From Pseudomonadales bacterium (GTDB lineage: Bacteria; Pseudomonadota; Gammaproteobacteria; Pseudomonadales; DC-out160): a stretch of 6,430 nt of DNA. Shown one piece after another: positions 5,691-6,430 of this stretch; positions within the stretch are counted from its first letter, which is position 1; every line of letters begins with the position of its first letter. The stretch is taken from the NCBI GenBank assembly GCA_016765265.1, contig JAESQG010000092.1:1-6430 (forward strand), in the 5' to 3' direction. Both the position numbers and the translations under genes were made by a program. The notes beneath the pieces were generated by a model that saw only the letters and a program-made list of their open reading frames with translations, was not told the DNA's origin and did no database searches.

Positions 5691-5719
5691 ATAATAACGT
5701 GGGGCGTCTATTGTGTCTT
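5691..5719 (-). promoter_or_regulatory. sigma-70-type promoter for the PhzF-like gene
   Basis: On the minus strand AAGACA (5719-5714) and TATTAT (5696-5691) are separated by exactly 17 bases. They match the consensus at four and five positions. A start near 5684 would give a leader of about 33 nt, a normal length. It lies in the 194-nt spacer shared with the divergent TPR gene. Confidence 0.5.
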
Positions 5720-5787
5720 GAGATTAAGCATAAATTGTGCCTCTTTTTAGTGATAATTCTTGAGGTAAATTTGCACAGAATAGACAA

Positions 5788-5817
5788 ATGACCAAAACGC
5801 ACTAGATTGGGTATTAG
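5788..5817 (+). promoter_or_regulatory. weak candidate promoter for the TPR gene
   Basis: ATGACC (5788-5793) and TATTAG (5812-5817), 18 bases apart, each match four consensus positions. It is the best plus-strand pair seen in the divergent spacer, and the resulting leader would be about 20 nt. Confidence 0.25.
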
Positions 5818-5845
5818 GGTACATAGCTATTAGGAAGGCCTCATC

Positions 5846-6430
5846 ATGGATAAAAGAAAAAGGGGTGAATCGGCCACCAGAAAACTTAGCCCGTTTCTAG
5901 AAGATTCCTACAATCAAGGCGTGAGCTGTTTGCAGCAGGGTCAACACGATGCAGCGTCTATGCATTTTACTCAGGGCTTACGGGTGGAGCCAGATCATCC
6001 CCGGTTTCTGCACATGATGGGTTTATTAACTTTAATTAGGGGGGATCTTCGTACTGCCAAAGAAATGCTGATTCGGTCGGTGGAGCAAGACCCCCGAAAT
6101 GCAGATGCTAATAGCGATCTTGCTGCCGCCTATATCCAGGGAAATGAAGTGGAGTTGGCGCTGAAGTTTAGTGAACAAGCCATTAAGTATAATTCTCGGC
6201 ATGTACAAGCCTACAATATTCAAGGCTTGTGTTGTTATTACCAAAAAGCTTATGACAGGTCTGAATACTGTTTTAAAAAGTCTATCAATCTTGAACCTAA
6301 TTTTGTCGAGGCACACAACAATCTTGGCTTGGTTTTTCAGGCCCAGGGCGATATGCAGAAAGGCATTAAGAGTGCGCAAAAAGCGCTGCTGATCAATCCG
6401 AATTACCTCAACGCCTATGTCAATATTGGT
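5846..6430 (+). CDS. TPR-repeat protein, N-terminal part (cut by window end)
   Basis: An open frame of 195 codons runs off the end of the window. AGGAAGG (5832-5838) lies seven bases before the ATG. After a short basic start (MDKRKRG) without signal peptide or membrane segment, the protein is made of 34-residue tetratricopeptide repeats at about 18-51, 52-85, 86-119, 120-153 and 154-187, with a sixth beginning at 188. Each repeat ends near the typical Pro-x-x (EPDHP, DPRNA, NSRHV without Pro, EPNFV, NPNYL), and the Gly/Ala and Tyr packing positions are in place. TPR solenoids bind other proteins. Such N-terminal arrays often precede a sulfotransferase, O-GlcNAc-transferase-like or secretion-related domain, but which one follows here cannot be seen. 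Confidence 0.93.
   Translation, partial: MDKRKRGESATRKLSPFLEDSYNQGVSCLQQGQHDAASMHFTQGLRVEPDHPRFLHMMGLLTLIRGDLRTAKEMLIRSVEQDPRNADANSDLAAAYIQGNEVELALKFSEQAIKYNSRHVQAYNIQGLCCYYQKAYDRSEYCFKKSINLEPNFVEAHNNLGLVFQAQGDMQKGIKSAQKALLINPNYLNAYVNIG

Noticed and set aside
5735..5777. Long imperfect inverted repeat (TGTGC-CTC with GAG-G and GCACA) in the divergent spacer
   Set aside because: The arms are interrupted by a seven-base bulge and the loop is long. The pairing is not convincing as an operator or RNA structure without comparative support.
6032..6392. Opposite-strand and alternate-frame reading frames across the TPR region
   Set aside because: They overlap a clear TPR-coding frame with a ribosome binding site, have no recognisable protein features, and are best explained as shadows. 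The same applies to short frames inside the ABC, aldehyde dehydrogenase, dehydrogenase and PhzF-like genes.

Overview
The window looks like chromosomal DNA from a marine-type gammaproteobacterium, possibly near Cellvibrionales/Spongiibacteraceae. This is inferred from the style of the proteins, the moderate GC content (mid-40s percent by eye) and clear AGGA-type ribosome binding sites. No sequence here fixes the genus. There is no RNA gene, insertion sequence, CRISPR array, prophage or integration site.

Layout, left to right. Bases 1-33 may be the last codons of an upstream gene. An ABC-2-type transporter ATPase (37-822, +) follows at once. A HAD-superfamily-like protein with degraded catalytic motifs (982-1683, +) has its own promoter, which carries a 12-bp palindrome. 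An ALDH3-type aldehyde dehydrogenase (1902-3311, +) has alternating GATGC half-sites upstream and ends in the only strong intrinsic terminator (3341-3372). A DauA-like FAD D-amino-acid dehydrogenase (3421-4599, +) converges on a PhzF-family protein (4731-5651, -). A divergent 194-nt spacer leads to a TPR protein (5846 to the window end, +), cut by the edge.

The genes do not form one obvious pathway. The dehydrogenase, the aldehyde dehydrogenase and the PhzF protein are all plausible small-molecule metabolic enzymes, but they are separate transcription units. The ABC ATPase probably works with a permease outside the window.

Two points deserve attention. First, four of the five complete genes have a short direct tandem repeat that overlaps the stop codon (10 bp x2, 15 bp x2, 16 bp x about 4, 15 bp x4). 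Each repeat reiterates the stop, in frame in two cases and out of frame in the other two. The fifth gene lacks such a repeat and is the one with a strong terminator. Second, two proteins keep a recognisable fold but have changed key residues. The DauA-like enzyme keeps all substrate-carboxylate and catalytic positions but has lost the two residues that read the arginine side chain. The HAD-like protein keeps the nucleophile Asp but lacks the paired acidic motif IV.
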